From Pseudoxanthomonas sp. CF125 (lineage in GTDB: Bacteria; Pseudomonadota; Gammaproteobacteria; Xanthomonadales; Xanthomonadaceae): 64,000 nt of DNA. Position 1 is the stretch's first letter. Each line of letters begins with the position of its first letter. Below, one piece after another: positions 28,551 through 37,244 of the stretch. The notes beneath the pieces were generated by a model that was given only the letters and a program-made list of their open reading frames with translations, searched no databases and was not told the origin of the DNA. The position numbers and the translations under genes are program-made. The DNA is taken from positions 1,222,331 through 1,286,330 of the forward strand of contig NZ_FNLD01000001.1 of assembly GCF_900104085.1 (NCBI RefSeq). Direction: 5' to 3'.

Positions 28551-28814
28551 TCAGGCCGAAGCCTGTGCCGCGACCTTGCCCGCTTCCTTGTACAGGTTGC
28601 GGACCTTGTCGGTCATCTGCGCGCCCTGGCCGACCCAATGGTCGACGCGTGCGGTGTCCAGCTCGATGCGCTTTTCGTTGCCCGAGGCAACCGGGTTGTA
28701 GTAACCCAGGCGTTCGATGTTGCGGCCGTCGCGCGCGCTGCGCGAGTCGGTGACGATGATGTGGTAGAACGGACGCTTCTTGGCGCCGCCACGGGTAAGG
28801 CGAATCTTGACCAT
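28551..28814 (-). CDS. rpsP: 30S ribosomal protein S16
   Basis: 87 residues from ATG 28814: [17 protein letters not shown], then [14 protein letters not shown], the S16 signature. A primary assembly protein of the 30S body. First gene of the rpsP-rimM-trmD(-rplS) operon; ribosome site GGAA in the leader. Confidence 0.98.
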   Translation of the reverse strand: MVKIRLTRGGAKKRPFYHIIVTDSRSARDGRNIERLGYYNPVASGNEKRIELDTARVDHWVGQGAQMTDKVRNLYKEAGKVAAQASA

Positions 28815-28915
28815 TGTGATGCTTTCCTGTGTTGCCCAGTCGCCATTGCGGCGCGGTGAACCGACAATTCTAAGCCATTGAATTGCGGAAGGAAAGCCTG
28901 CCAACCCTCCGTTTC

Positions 28916-28979
28916 GTAGAGCCGAGCTTGCTCGGCTGGCGGCCCATGGAAAGAGCAAGCCGCGCAAGCTCGGCTCTAC
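28916..28979. repeat. REP doublet, family 2, copy 1
   Basis: Left arm GTAGAGCCGAGCTTGCTCGG from 28916 and right arm ending CAAGCTCGGCTCTAC at 28979. Each arm is a GTAG-headed hairpin. The TAG stop of the downstream-strand aminotransferase (28976-28978) lies in the right head. Copy 2 is at 53035-53101. Confidence 0.9.
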
Positions 28980-29767
28980 AAAGCTTGCCAGGCTTGGGTT
29001 TCCAACGCTTTCTGCAGAATCGATGAAAGCTTGGGGTCGGCCTCGAATTCCGTCTCATCAATACTTGCGATTGACTGGATTCCGCTGGCATTGCTGGTGA
29101 ATGCGGCCCGAAACCCGCCCAGATCAGGCAGACGGATCCTGCGAACGACTTGCGCGACCCCGGACTCCCGCAGGCCCGCCTGCAGCAGCTGCTCGGACGT
29201 CCCGCGCAGCGCAGGAGCCTCGGGCCACACTATCTGCGCGCCATCCCAGAGACCCAGATTCCAGACCGATCCTTCCGAGACCCTGCCTTGGCCATCGACG
29301 AACAGCGCATCGTCGTAGCCCTGCCCCAGTGCCAGCCGGCGGTAATGGAACAAGGGGAACGTGCCCACATGCTTGATATGCGGGAACGGCCGCTGGAACT
29401 CGAACGATTTCACCCGCAGCGCGCGGGCCGATGACGACGCGGGAGGCGAGAGCGAGATCAATACTTCAGGAGCGAAGCTTCCCGTCGGCTTGCGATAGTC
29501 GAAGCTTCGCGAGAACACCGTGGCGCGCAAGGTGCAGTCCGGGCTATCGGCGATGGCTTGGCGCATTTGTTCGCGCACGGACGGAAAATCCAATTCGGCG
29601 CCGAACAGTTCGCGCGTCGCCGCTTCCAGCCGCTTCCGGTGCAATTCCAGTCCTTGCACCGCACGGTCGCGCACCTGCATGGAAGTGAAGTGGCCATAGT
29701 TGACCAGCGCGAGAGCACGCAGCTCGTCCACGTTTGCCGGTCGTCCGTTGAATAAAGCTGCGTGCAT
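28976..29767 (-). CDS. Class IV PLP-dependent aminotransferase (aminodeoxychorismate lyase-like)
   Basis: 263 residues from ATG 29767. Fold-type IV features: [10 protein letters not shown] near residue 23 and [15 protein letters not shown] (expected PLP lysine in the I-K segment, about residue 130). Next come [19 protein letters not shown] and R-G-T-S-E-Q-L-L, followed by T-S-N-A-S-G-I near the end. The family includes branched-chain aminotransferase, D-amino acid aminotransferase and PabC. Which reaction this one performs cannot be decided from sequence alone. It is not next to other folate genes. The stop codon comes from a REP element. Confidence 0.82.
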   Translation of the reverse strand: MHAALFNGRPANVDELRALALVNYGHFTSMQVRDRAVQGLELHRKRLEAATRELFGAELDFPSVREQMRQAIADSPDCTLRATVFSRSFDYRKPTGSFAPEVLISLSPPASSSARALRVKSFEFQRPFPHIKHVGTFPLFHYRRLALGQGYDDALFVDGQGRVSEGSVWNLGLWDGAQIVWPEAPALRGTSEQLLQAGLRESGVAQVVRRIRLPDLGGFRAAFTSNASGIQSIASIDETEFEADPKLSSILQKALETQAWQAL

Positions 29768-29800
29768 GCCGATTCCGGTTTTTTTCAAGAAAACTGAAAA

Positions 29801-29886
29801 CCGTCGTTCCCGCGAAGGCGGGAATCCAGCGACTTGGCTCCTGCGAGTTTGAAGTCGCTGGGTCCCCGCCTTCGCGGGGATGACGG
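29801..29886. repeat. Inverted repeat, family 4, copy 1
   Basis: Arms 29801-29835 and 29852-29886 are inverted, each with a GTTCCCGCGAAGGCGGGAA-type hairpin followed by TCCAGCGACTT. Similar arms occur at 54226-54331 and, singly, at 62103-62136. Confidence 0.88.
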
Positions 29887-29945
29887 CAACGATTTTTACG
29901 TCGCGGAACTGTCGGCCCATTGCCGCACCGACGCTGGCAGGAACC

Positions 29946-31316
29946 TCAACGGAACGGCATACCGCCGCCGCGTGCGCCCATCATGCCCTTCATGCCGCGC
30001 ATCAGGCCCTTCATGCCGCCGCCGGCCAGCTTGCCCATCATCTTTTCCATCTGCTGGTACTGCTTGAGCAGGCGATTGACGTCGGCCGGCGTGGTGCCGG
30101 AACCGCGGGCGATGCGGGCGCGGCGCGAGCCGTTGAGCAATGCGGGATTGCGGCGTTCCTTCTTGGTCATCGAGCCGATGATGGCGACCATGCGCGGCAC
30201 TTCCTTGCCGGTGACCTGCTGCTTCACGTTCTCGGGCACCTGGCCCATGCCGGGCAGCTTGTCCATCAGGCCGCTGATGCCGCCCATGTTCTGCATTTGC
30301 TCGAGTTGATCGCGCATGTCGTTGAGGTCGAACTTCTTGCCCTTGGCGACCTTGGCCGCGAGCTTGGCGGCTTTTTCCTGGTCGACGTTCTGTTCCACCT
30401 GTTCGACCAGCGACAGCACGTCGCCCATATCCAGGATGCGGCTGGCGACGCGGTCGGGGTGGAAGATATCCAGGCCGTCCGGCTTTTCGCCCACGCCGAT
30501 GAACTTGATCGGCTTGCCGGTGACGTAACGTACCGACAGCGCAGCACCGCCGCGCGCATCGCCGTCGGTCTTGGTCAGCACCACACCGGTCAGCGGCAGC
30601 GCTTCGGAGAATGCCTTGGCGGTGGTGGCCGCGTCCTGGCCGGTCATCGAGTCCACAACGAACAGAGTTTCGACCGGATTGATGGCCGCATGCAGCGCCT
30701 TGATTTCCGACATCATCGCTTCGTCGATGGCCAGGCGGCCGGCGGTGTCGACGATCAGCACGTCGGCGAACGACTTGCGCGCATCGGCGATCGCGGCTTT
30801 GACGATATCAACCGGCTTCTGCGACGCATCGGACGGGAAGAACAGCACGTCCACCTGCTGGGCCAGCGTTTTCAGCTGCTCGATGGCGGCGGGACGGTAG
30901 ACGTCGGCGCTGACCACCATCACCTTCTTTTTGCGCTTTTCCTTCAGGTGCTTGGCCAGCTTGGCCACGGTGGTGGTCTTGCCCGCGCCCTGCAGGCCGG
31001 CCATCAGGATCACCGCCGGCGCCGGTACGTTGAGATTGAGGTCGGTAGCGGCCGAACCCATCACCGCGGTCAGTTCGTCGCGGACGATCTTGATCAGCGC
31101 CTGGCCCGGGGTGAGGCTCTTCAGCACTTCCTGGCCGACCGCGCGCACCTTGATGCGTTCGATCAGGGCCTGCACCACCGGCAGGGCCACGTCCGCTTCG
31201 AGCAGGGCGATGCGCACTTCGCGGGTGGCCTCGCGGATGTTTTCCTCGCTCAGGCGGCCACGGCCGCGCAGGCGCTCGATGGTGCCGGAAAGACGCTGGG
31301 TAAGGGACTCGAACAT
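29946..31316 (-). CDS. ffh: Signal recognition particle protein Ffh
   Basis: 456 residues. The N domain is followed by the SRP GTPase: Walker A G-L-Q-G-A-G-K-T-T, D-T-A-G-R-L, and T-K-T-D-G-D-A-R-G-G-A. The C-terminal M domain is methionine-rich (M-G-G-I-S-G-L-M-D-K-L-P-G-M-G and later repeats G-G-M-K-G-L-M-R-G-M-K-G-M-M). With 4.5S RNA it targets nascent membrane proteins to FtsY/SecYEG. Divergent from ypjD as in many gammaproteobacteria. Confidence 0.98.
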   Translation of the reverse strand: MFESLTQRLSGTIERLRGRGRLSEENIREATREVRIALLEADVALPVVQALIERIKVRAVGQEVLKSLTPGQALIKIVRDELTAVMGSAATDLNLNVPAPAVILMAGLQGAGKTTTVAKLAKHLKEKRKKKVMVVSADVYRPAAIEQLKTLAQQVDVLFFPSDASQKPVDIVKAAIADARKSFADVLIVDTAGRLAIDEAMMSEIKALHAAINPVETLFVVDSMTGQDAATTAKAFSEALPLTGVVLTKTDGDARGGAALSVRYVTGKPIKFIGVGEKPDGLDIFHPDRVASRILDMGDVLSLVEQVEQNVDQEKAAKLAAKVAKGKKFDLNDMRDQLEQMQNMGGISGLMDKLPGMGQVPENVKQQVTGKEVPRMVAIIGSMTKKERRNPALLNGSRRARIARGSGTTPADVNRLLKQYQQMEKMMGKLAGGGMKGLMRGMKGMMGARGGGMPFR

Positions 31317-31425
31317 GCGCGAAAGCCGTGATCAAAAGAAGGGCGAAGTATAACGGCACCCACCCGGCCCGACTTCCCAATCGAGAACGGTTCTCGGAAA
31401 CGGCGCGCTATGCCAAACTGCTGGC

Positions 31426-32220
31426 ATGTGGATCTCGCTCGCGGCCGTCGTTTTCTATCTGCTCGCCACCGGCATGCTGGTGCGCGCGGTAGCGCAGGAC
31501 CAGGTGTCCGCCAGCCGCGCTTGGCTATGGCCAGCGCTTGCCGGCGTCGCCTTGCATGGGCTCTATCACCTGCTGGTGGCCTGGCGCACACCCGGAGGCC
31601 CGGACATGCATTTCTTCTCCGCGCTGTCGCTGGTCGGGCTGGGCATGGCGGCCATGACCACGGCCGTCGGCGCGCAGGGGCGCATGGCAGGGCTGGGCGT
31701 GCTGTCTTTCCCGCTGGCCGCGGCACTGCTGATGGTCTATCACCTGTATGGCCATGAGCCCTCACCCGGCCTGGATTGGCGTCTGCAGCTGCATGCCTGG
31801 ATGGCTTTGCTGGCCTACGCGACGCTGGCGATCGCCGCACTGCTGGCGGTCATGCTGTGGGCACAGGAACGCGCGCTGCGCCGCCGCGAGTTCCATGCCT
31901 GGTTACGCGCCCTGCCGCCGCTGACCGAACTGGAAGAACTTCTGTTCCGCACCATCAGTGTCGGCTTCCTGTTGCTGACCGCGACCCTGCTGACCGGCAT
32001 GCTGTTCGTGGAAAACCTGTTTGCCCAGCATCTGATCCACAAGACCGTGCTCAGCGTGCTGTCCTGGCTGGCCTTCGGTGCCTTGCTGGTAGGCCGCTGG
32101 CGCTACGGCTGGCGCGGCAACAAGGCGGTGCGCTGGACCCTGGCCGCCATGGCTCTGCTGCTGCTGGCCTTCTTCGGCAGCAAGTTCGTGCTGGAGCTGG
32201 TCCTGGAGCGGGCCACTTAG
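31426..32220 (+). CDS. ypjD: CcsA/YpjD-family inner-membrane protein (cytochrome c assembly-like)
   Basis: 264 residues with about eight membrane helices. The cytochrome_c_asm pattern includes W-R-L-Q-L-H-A-W-M-A-L-L-A-Y-A-T-L (conserved His) and, near the end, F-A-Q-H-L-I-H-K-T-V-L-S-V-L-S-W-L. YpjD homologues sit next to ffh, as here (divergent, 109 bp apart). CcsA relatives handle haem, but the E. coli YpjD protein has no proven cytochrome role. The haem-binding WWD motif of true CcsA/CcmC is not evident. Confidence 0.88.
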   Translation: MWISLAAVVFYLLATGMLVRAVAQDQVSASRAWLWPALAGVALHGLYHLLVAWRTPGGPDMHFFSALSLVGLGMAAMTTAVGAQGRMAGLGVLSFPLAAALLMVYHLYGHEPSPGLDWRLQLHAWMALLAYATLAIAALLAVMLWAQERALRRREFHAWLRALPPLTELEELLFRTISVGFLLLTATLLTGMLFVENLFAQHLIHKTVLSVLSWLAFGALLVGRWRYGWRGNKAVRWTLAAMALLLLAFFGSKFVLELVLERAT

Positions 32221-32231
32221 GCAATCGGACT

Positions 32232-32336
32232 CGTAGGAGCTGCGTAAGCTGCGACCGAACATTACCGGTGGCACGGATCCCGCATGTGCCTCCTCAACGT
32301 CGCAGCTTAAACGTCGCAGCTTACGCAGCTCCTACA
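32232..32336. repeat. REP-like doublet, family 5
   Basis: Left arm CGTAGGAGCTGCGTAAGCTG at 32232 and right arm CGTCGCAGCTTACGCAGCTC followed by CTACA to 32336 are inverted copies with GTAG heads. A partial duplicate of the right arm (ACGTCGCAGCTTA) precedes it. Lies between ypjD and the efflux operon. Confidence 0.85.
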
Positions 32337-32412
32337 AGGGCTGGACCGCATTCTCGGTAGCCAAACCTCCGGCGCACCTCGCTTACTGCGACGCAGCATT
32401 TCGTTGCTGAAA

Positions 32413-32452
32413 CAATATTTGCCTTGACAATTATTGCACGGGCGAGGATATT
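32413..32452 (+). promoter_or_regulatory. Promoter and candidate MarR operator of the efflux operon
   Basis: TTGACA (32424-32429), 17-bp spacer, GATATT (32447-32452): a good sigma-70 promoter. Overlapping the -35 is an inverted repeat CAATATTTG (32413-32421), six bases, CAATTATTG (32428-32436), one mismatch per arm, of the size bound by MarR dimers. The predicted transcription start (about 32459) is at the marR ATG (32461). Confidence 0.7.
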
Positions 32453-32460
32453 TGCCCGCC

Positions 32461-32922
32461 ATGAGCCCCTCCTCCCAAACCCCTGAAGCCAACATGGGCC
32501 TGCTTTTCCGGCAGGTCCGCGACGCCATGTGGGCCGACATGGCCCGCGAAATGGCCGCCGCCGGCCATGAACTCACCTACAGCCAATTCGTGACCATCAA
32601 GCGTCTGGCTACGGATTCGTCCGACGGGGTTACCGACCTGGCCCGCTGGGCGCAGGTCAACCCGGGCGCCATGACGCGACTGCTGGACAAGCTGGAGACC
32701 CGTGGCCTGTTACGGCGCATCGCCGACCCCGGCGACCGTCGCGCACTCCACATCGTGCTGACCGAGGCGGGCCAGGCCATCTGGTCCGACATCCAGCACT
32801 GCGGCGAGCGAGTTCGCGCCCGTGCCATGCAGGGCCTGGATGACGGCGAACGCGAACAACTGTTCCGCCTGCTGAATCAGGTTTTGCAGAACCTTACGCC
32901 CCCTACCGCCAACGACGATTGA
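32461..32922 (+). CDS. MarR-family repressor of the efflux operon (EmrR/MprA-like)
   Basis: 153 residues from ATG 32461. The winged helix-turn-helix carries L-A-R-W-A-Q-V-N-P-G-A-M-T-R-L-L-D-K-L-E-T-R-G-L-L-R-R, followed by the wing D-P-G-D-R-R-A-L-H-I-V-L-T-E-A-G, the MarR signature D-x-R-x. It is the first gene before an outer-membrane factor, EmrA and EmrB (4-bp gap to the next gene). It is therefore most likely an EmrR-like repressor released by phenolic or hydrophobic drugs. An inverted repeat lies over its promoter. Confidence 0.92.
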   Translation: MSPSSQTPEANMGLLFRQVRDAMWADMAREMAAAGHELTYSQFVTIKRLATDSSDGVTDLARWAQVNPGAMTRLLDKLETRGLLRRIADPGDRRALHIVLTEAGQAIWSDIQHCGERVRARAMQGLDDGEREQLFRLLNQVLQNLTPPTANDD

Positions 32923-32926
32923 TCCC

Positions 32927-34405
32927 ATGCGCACTCCCCTCTCTGCGCGCGGCCTGAAGCCGGCGCTTTCCGCATTGGCCCTCGGCCTGTTGCTGGCCGG
33001 TTGCGCCAGCACCCATGGTCTGGAACCCAAGACTGCGCTGCGCGACGCGGACAGTTTGTCTTCCAGCCACAGCCTTTCCAGCGGCGCGCTCAGCGCGGCC
33101 GATTTTCCGCGTCAGAACTGGTGGAGCGCGCTCGGCGATCCGCAGCTGGATGCGCTGATCGACGAAGCCTTGCAAGGCACGCCGTCGCTTGAAGCCGCTG
33201 ATGCGCGCCTGCGCAAGGCACAAGCCCAAGCCGGGTTGGCCGATGCGGAGCGCAAGCCGACGCTGAGTGCAAGCGGGCAGTATTCGGGCGTGCAGTTGCC
33301 CGAAACGCTGGCGCCGGAACCGTTGGGCGGTTCGTACATCGGCAGCACGGTGCTGATGCTGAACTTCAAGTACGGATTGGATCTGTGGGGCGGCAAGCGC
33401 GCGCAGTTCGAAGCCGCGGTCGGCCAGGCCAAGGCGGCCGAAGTCGATGCACAGGCGGCGCGCCTGACGCTGTCTTCCAACATCGCCCGCACCTATGTCG
33501 GGCTGGCCCAAGCCTACGCGGCGCTGGACGTAGCCACGCGCGAGCACGAACGCGCCACGCATCTGCGCAGCCTGGGCGAACAACGGGTCAAGGCGGGCCT
33601 GGACAACCAATTGCAGCTGCGCCAGGCCGAAAGCACCATCGCCAGCGCCGAACAGCAGGCGCAAGCGGCGCAGCAGCAGATTGATATGGCACGCACCGCG
33701 CTGGCTGCGTTGCTTGGCCAGGGCCCGGACCGCGGACTGGCGATTGCCCGCCCGACAGTGTTGCAAGCGCGCACTCTCACGGTACCGCAAGTGCTGCCCA
33801 GCGAGTTGCTGGGACATCGTCCGGACGTGGTGGCCGCGCGCTGGCGTGTGGAAGCCGCAAGCCGCGGCATCGATGCCAGCAAAGCATCGTTCAAACCCAG
33901 CATCAATCTCAGCGCGATCGTAGGCCTAGCTTCGGGCGGACTCTCGGATCTTTTCAGCAGCGACGCCTTGCTGGGTCTCGGCGGTCCCGCCATCAGCCTG
34001 CCGATTTTCGACGGTGGACGACTGCGCGGCCAACTGGACGCCAGCGATGCCGACTACGACCTGGCCGTCGCCAACTACAACCAGTCGTTGGTCGGCGCGC
34101 TGCACGAAGTCACCGATGCGCTGCAGACTTCGCGTTCGCTCGATCAACAGATCGAAACCTCGCAGCGGGCGCTGGCTGCGGCGAAGTCGGCCTGGGATCT
34201 TGCGCAGACCCGCTACCGCGCCGGCCTTGGCACGCAGCTCGACGTACTAGCCGCGCAGCGGCCACTGCTGCAACTGGATCAGCAGATCGCGGCGCTGCAG
34301 GCGCAGCGCCTCAACGCAGGCATCGACCTGGACCGCGCCCTGGGCGGCGGTCTGATCTTTGAACAACCCCATACCTCCATCGCCAATACCACGGCCACGC
34401 CATGA
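32927..34405 (+). CDS. Outer-membrane efflux factor lipoprotein, NodT/TolC type
   Basis: 492 residues. Lipoprotein signal with lipobox L-L-A-G-C (Cys25). It contains two repeats of the OEP fold: F-P-R-Q-N-W-W-S-A-L-G-D-P-Q-L-D-A-L-I near residue 60, and L-G-H-R-P-D-V-V-A-A-R-W-R-V-E-A-A near 300. Long helices (A-S-A-E-Q-Q-A-Q-A-A-Q-Q-Q-I) form the periplasmic tunnel. It supplies the outer-membrane exit for the EmrA-EmrB pump encoded next. Its stop overlaps the emrA start (ATGA). Confidence 0.94.
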   Translation: MRTPLSARGLKPALSALALGLLLAGCASTHGLEPKTALRDADSLSSSHSLSSGALSAADFPRQNWWSALGDPQLDALIDEALQGTPSLEAADARLRKAQAQAGLADAERKPTLSASGQYSGVQLPETLAPEPLGGSYIGSTVLMLNFKYGLDLWGGKRAQFEAAVGQAKAAEVDAQAARLTLSSNIARTYVGLAQAYAALDVATREHERATHLRSLGEQRVKAGLDNQLQLRQAESTIASAEQQAQAAQQQIDMARTALAALLGQGPDRGLAIARPTVLQARTLTVPQVLPSELLGHRPDVVAARWRVEAASRGIDASKASFKPSINLSAIVGLASGGLSDLFSSDALLGLGGPAISLPIFDGGRLRGQLDASDADYDLAVANYNQSLVGALHEVTDALQTSRSLDQQIETSQRALAAAKSAWDLAQTRYRAGLGTQLDVLAAQRPLLQLDQQIAALQAQRLNAGIDLDRALGGGLIFEQPHTSIANTTATP

Positions 34406-35604
34406 CTTCCCAGATCAATCCCGAAGCTTCCACTCCCGCCGCCGCACCCGCCGCGCCGAAGAACAGCAAGCGCAAGCGCGCGCTGGGCATCGTCGCGCTG
34501 CTGGTGATCGTGGGCGCCATCGCCTGGCTGGCCTACTACCTGATGTACGCGCGCTGGCACCAGGACACCGACGATGCCTACGTGCAGGGCAACGTGGTCA
34601 GCATCGTGCCGCAGACCAGCGGCACGGTGATCAGCATCGATGCGGACGACGGCATGAAGGTCGAAGCCGGACAGGCGCTGGTGCACCTGGACGCCAACGA
34701 TGCGCAGGTCGCCTACGACCAGTCGGTGGCCAATCTCGCCGGCACCGTGCGCCAGGTCCGCGGCTTTTATAGCAGCGTCGATGCCGGGCAGTCGGATCTG
34801 CGCGCACGCGAAGTCGCGGTGGCACAGGCACGCGCCGACGTCGCGCGTCGCAGCGGCCTGGTGGCCAGCGGCGCGGTTTCCAGCGAAGAACTGGCACACG
34901 CACGCGATGTGCTCGCGTCGGCCGAAGCGGCGCTTGGCAGCTCGCGCGGCAACCTGTCGCGCAGCCGCGCGCTGGTCGACGCCACCACCCTGTCCAAACA
35001 GCCGCAGGTGCAGGTGGCGGCCTCTCAGCTTCGCCAGGCGTATTTGAATCTGCAGCGCTCGGCCATCGTCGCGCCCGTTTCCGGTTACGTGGCCAAGCGC
35101 CAAGTGCAACTGGGTCAGCGCGTACAACCCGGTACCACCCTGATGACCATCGTGCCACTGGAACAAGTGTGGGTGGAAGCCAACTTCAAGGAAACCCAAC
35201 TGGGCCACATGCGCATCGGCCAGCCGGTCGAAGTGCATTCGGATCTTTACGGCAGCGATGTGGAATACAACGGCAAGATCGCCGCGCTCGGCATGGGCAC
35301 CGGCAGTTCGTTCTCGCTGCTGCCGGCGCAGAACGCCAGCGGCAACTGGATCAAGATCGTGCAACGCGTTCCCGTGCGCATCGAACTGGATCCCAAGCAG
35401 CTTGCCGAGCACCCGCTGCGCCTTGGCTTGAGCATGAGCGTGGACGTAGCCGTGCGCGATCAGGCCGGCCCGTCGCTGGCTCTTGCGCGCAAGGACGTGA
35501 AGCCGATCCTGGCCACGCTGGCCTACCAGCGGCAGCTGGCCGCCGCCGATGCGCTGATCACCCAGATCATCGAAAACAACCTGCCCGCTTCCGCACGCAA
35601 CTGA
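34402..35604 (+). CDS. emrA: EmrA-type membrane fusion protein (HlyD family)
   Basis: 400 residues. One N-terminal membrane anchor (I-V-A-L-L-V-I-V-G-A-I-A-W-L-A-Y-Y-L-M) follows a Pro/Ala/Lys-rich cytoplasmic tail. Then Q-D-T-D-D-A-Y-V-Q-G-N-V opens the barrel-sandwich hybrid, and a coiled-coil hairpin spans about residues 110-210. The returning lipoyl half has S-A-I-V-A-P-V-S-G-Y-V-A, and W-V-E-A-N-F-K-E-T-Q-L follows. It bridges EmrB in the inner membrane to the outer-membrane factor. Confidence 0.95.
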   Translation: MTSQINPEASTPAAAPAAPKNSKRKRALGIVALLVIVGAIAWLAYYLMYARWHQDTDDAYVQGNVVSIVPQTSGTVISIDADDGMKVEAGQALVHLDANDAQVAYDQSVANLAGTVRQVRGFYSSVDAGQSDLRAREVAVAQARADVARRSGLVASGAVSSEELAHARDVLASAEAALGSSRGNLSRSRALVDATTLSKQPQVQVAASQLRQAYLNLQRSAIVAPVSGYVAKRQVQLGQRVQPGTTLMTIVPLEQVWVEANFKETQLGHMRIGQPVEVHSDLYGSDVEYNGKIAALGMGTGSSFSLLPAQNASGNWIKIVQRVPVRIELDPKQLAEHPLRLGLSMSVDVAVRDQAGPSLALARKDVKPILATLAYQRQLAAADALITQIIENNLPASARN

Positions 35605-35611
35605 TCCGCAC

Positions 35612-37201
35612 ATGGCCACCATCGCAGCAGAGGAAGAAGGCTTCGGCTTGCCGGTGACGCCGGAACCAGTAGCCAAGCCGTTCGCGCCTCCGAATCTGGC
35701 GCTGACTACCATTGGTCTGGCGCTGGCGTCGTTCATGCAGGTGCTGGACACCACCATCGCCAACGTGTCGTTGCCGACCATCTCCGGCAACCTGGGCGCC
35801 AGCTCCAACCAGGCCACGTGGGTCATCACCTCGTTCGCAGTGAGCAACGCTATCGCGCTGCCGCTGACCGGCTTCATGGTCCGCCGTTTCGGCGAGCGCA
35901 AGGTGTTCATGTGGGCCACGCTGGCTTTCGTCATCGCCTCGCTGCTGTGCGGACTGGCCAACAGCATGGGCCTGCTGGTGGCGGCGCGCGCGTTGCAGGG
36001 TTTCGTCTGTGGTCCGATGTATCCGGTGACGCAGGCACTGCTGATCTCCATCTATCCACCGCAGAAGCGCGGACAGGCCATCGCCTTGCTGGCCATGGTC
36101 ACTGTGGTCGCGCCCATCGCCGGACCCATCCTCGGCGGCTGGATCACCGACAACTACAGCTGGGAGTGGATTTTCTTCATCAACATACCCATCGGCATCT
36201 TCTCCAGCATCGTGGTCGGCCGGCAATTGAAGGGCCGTCCGGAAAAACTGGAACGGCCGAAGATGGACTACATGGGCTTGTCGATGCTGGTGCTGGGCGT
36301 GGGCGCGCTGCAGATCCTGCTGGACCTGGGCAACGACGAGGACTGGTTCAATTCCACCAAGATCGTCGCCCTTGCGCTTATCGCGGCGGTTGCATTGACG
36401 GTATTCGTGATCTGGGAGCTCACCGACAAGGATCCCATCGTCAACCTGCGCCTGTTCCGCCACCGCAACTTCGCTGCGGGCACTGCGGCCATGGTGATGG
36501 CCTACGCGGCATTCTTCGCGGTCGGCTTGCTAGTGCCGCTGTGGCTGCAGCGCAATCTAGGCTACACCGCCATCTGGGCCGGCTTCGCCAGCGCGCCGAT
36601 CGGCATCCTGCCGGTGTTGCTGACGCCGTTCGTGGGCAAGTACGCAACCAAAATGGACTTGCGCTGGTTGGCCACGTTCGCCTTCATCGTCATGGCCGCG
36701 ACCAGCTTCTTCCGCTCCGGTTTCAACCTGGAGGTGGACTTCGAACGCGTGGCCATGGTGCAACTGGTGCAGGGCCTGGGCGTGGCCCTGTTCTTCATGC
36801 CGGTGCTGACCATCCTGTTGTCGGACCTTGAGCCGCATGAAATCGCCGCAGGCTCCGGCTTGGCGACGTTCGTGCGCACGCTGGGCGGCAGCTTCGCCGC
36901 ATCCTTGACCACCTGGGCGTGGAGCCAGCGCACGACCATCCATCATGCGCAGTTGACCGAGCACATATCAGCCTACGACCCGGCGACGATGCAGACCGTG
37001 CAGACGCTGGGCAACGGCGACGTGCAACGCGGCGCGGTGGTGTTGAACCAGATGATTTCGCAACAAGCCACGCAGATCGGCTTCAACGAGATCTTCCACA
37101 TGCTGGGCATTCTGTTTCTAGTGGTGATCCTATTCGTGTGGTTCGCCAAACCGCCTTTCGCGGCGAAGATGGGCGGCGGTGCGGCCTCTGGCGGCCACTG
37201 A
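35612..37201 (+). CDS. emrB: EmrB/DHA2-type MFS multidrug transporter
   Basis: 529 residues, about 14 membrane helices. MFS/DHA2 marks: F-M-Q-V-L-D-T-T-I-A-N-V-S-L-P-T-I in TM1, motif A-like G-F-M-V-R-R-F-G-E-R-K, and motif C-like P-I-A-G-P-I-L-G-G-W-I. It exports lipophilic drugs by proton antiport through the EmrA/outer-membrane-factor assembly. Last gene of the marR-omf-emrA-emrB operon; the next gene is convergent. Confidence 0.95.
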   Translation: MATIAAEEEGFGLPVTPEPVAKPFAPPNLALTTIGLALASFMQVLDTTIANVSLPTISGNLGASSNQATWVITSFAVSNAIALPLTGFMVRRFGERKVFMWATLAFVIASLLCGLANSMGLLVAARALQGFVCGPMYPVTQALLISIYPPQKRGQAIALLAMVTVVAPIAGPILGGWITDNYSWEWIFFINIPIGIFSSIVVGRQLKGRPEKLERPKMDYMGLSMLVLGVGALQILLDLGNDEDWFNSTKIVALALIAAVALTVFVIWELTDKDPIVNLRLFRHRNFAAGTAAMVMAYAAFFAVGLLVPLWLQRNLGYTAIWAGFASAPIGILPVLLTPFVGKYATKMDLRWLATFAFIVMAATSFFRSGFNLEVDFERVAMVQLVQGLGVALFFMPVLTILLSDLEPHEIAAGSGLATFVRTLGGSFAASLTTWAWSQRTTIHHAQLTEHISAYDPATMQTVQTLGNGDVQRGAVVLNQMISQQATQIGFNEIFHMLGILFLVVILFVWFAKPPFAAKMGGGAASGGH

Positions 37202-37244
37202 CTTTAAGGACAAGCCGACGTGACCGCCGGCTTGTCCGGAAACT

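Noticed and set aside
28976..29767. Calling the class IV aminotransferase pabC or ilvE
   Set aside because: Key substrate-specific residues cannot be judged by eye and the neighbours give no pathway, so only the fold is named.
29880..31331. 483-residue plus-strand frame opposite ffh
   Set aside because: The opposite strand encodes complete Ffh with GTPase and M domains; this is a shadow.
34279..36051. 590-residue minus-strand frame across the efflux genes
   Set aside because: Covers the end of the outer-membrane factor, all of emrA and the start of emrB, which are unmistakable on the plus strand.
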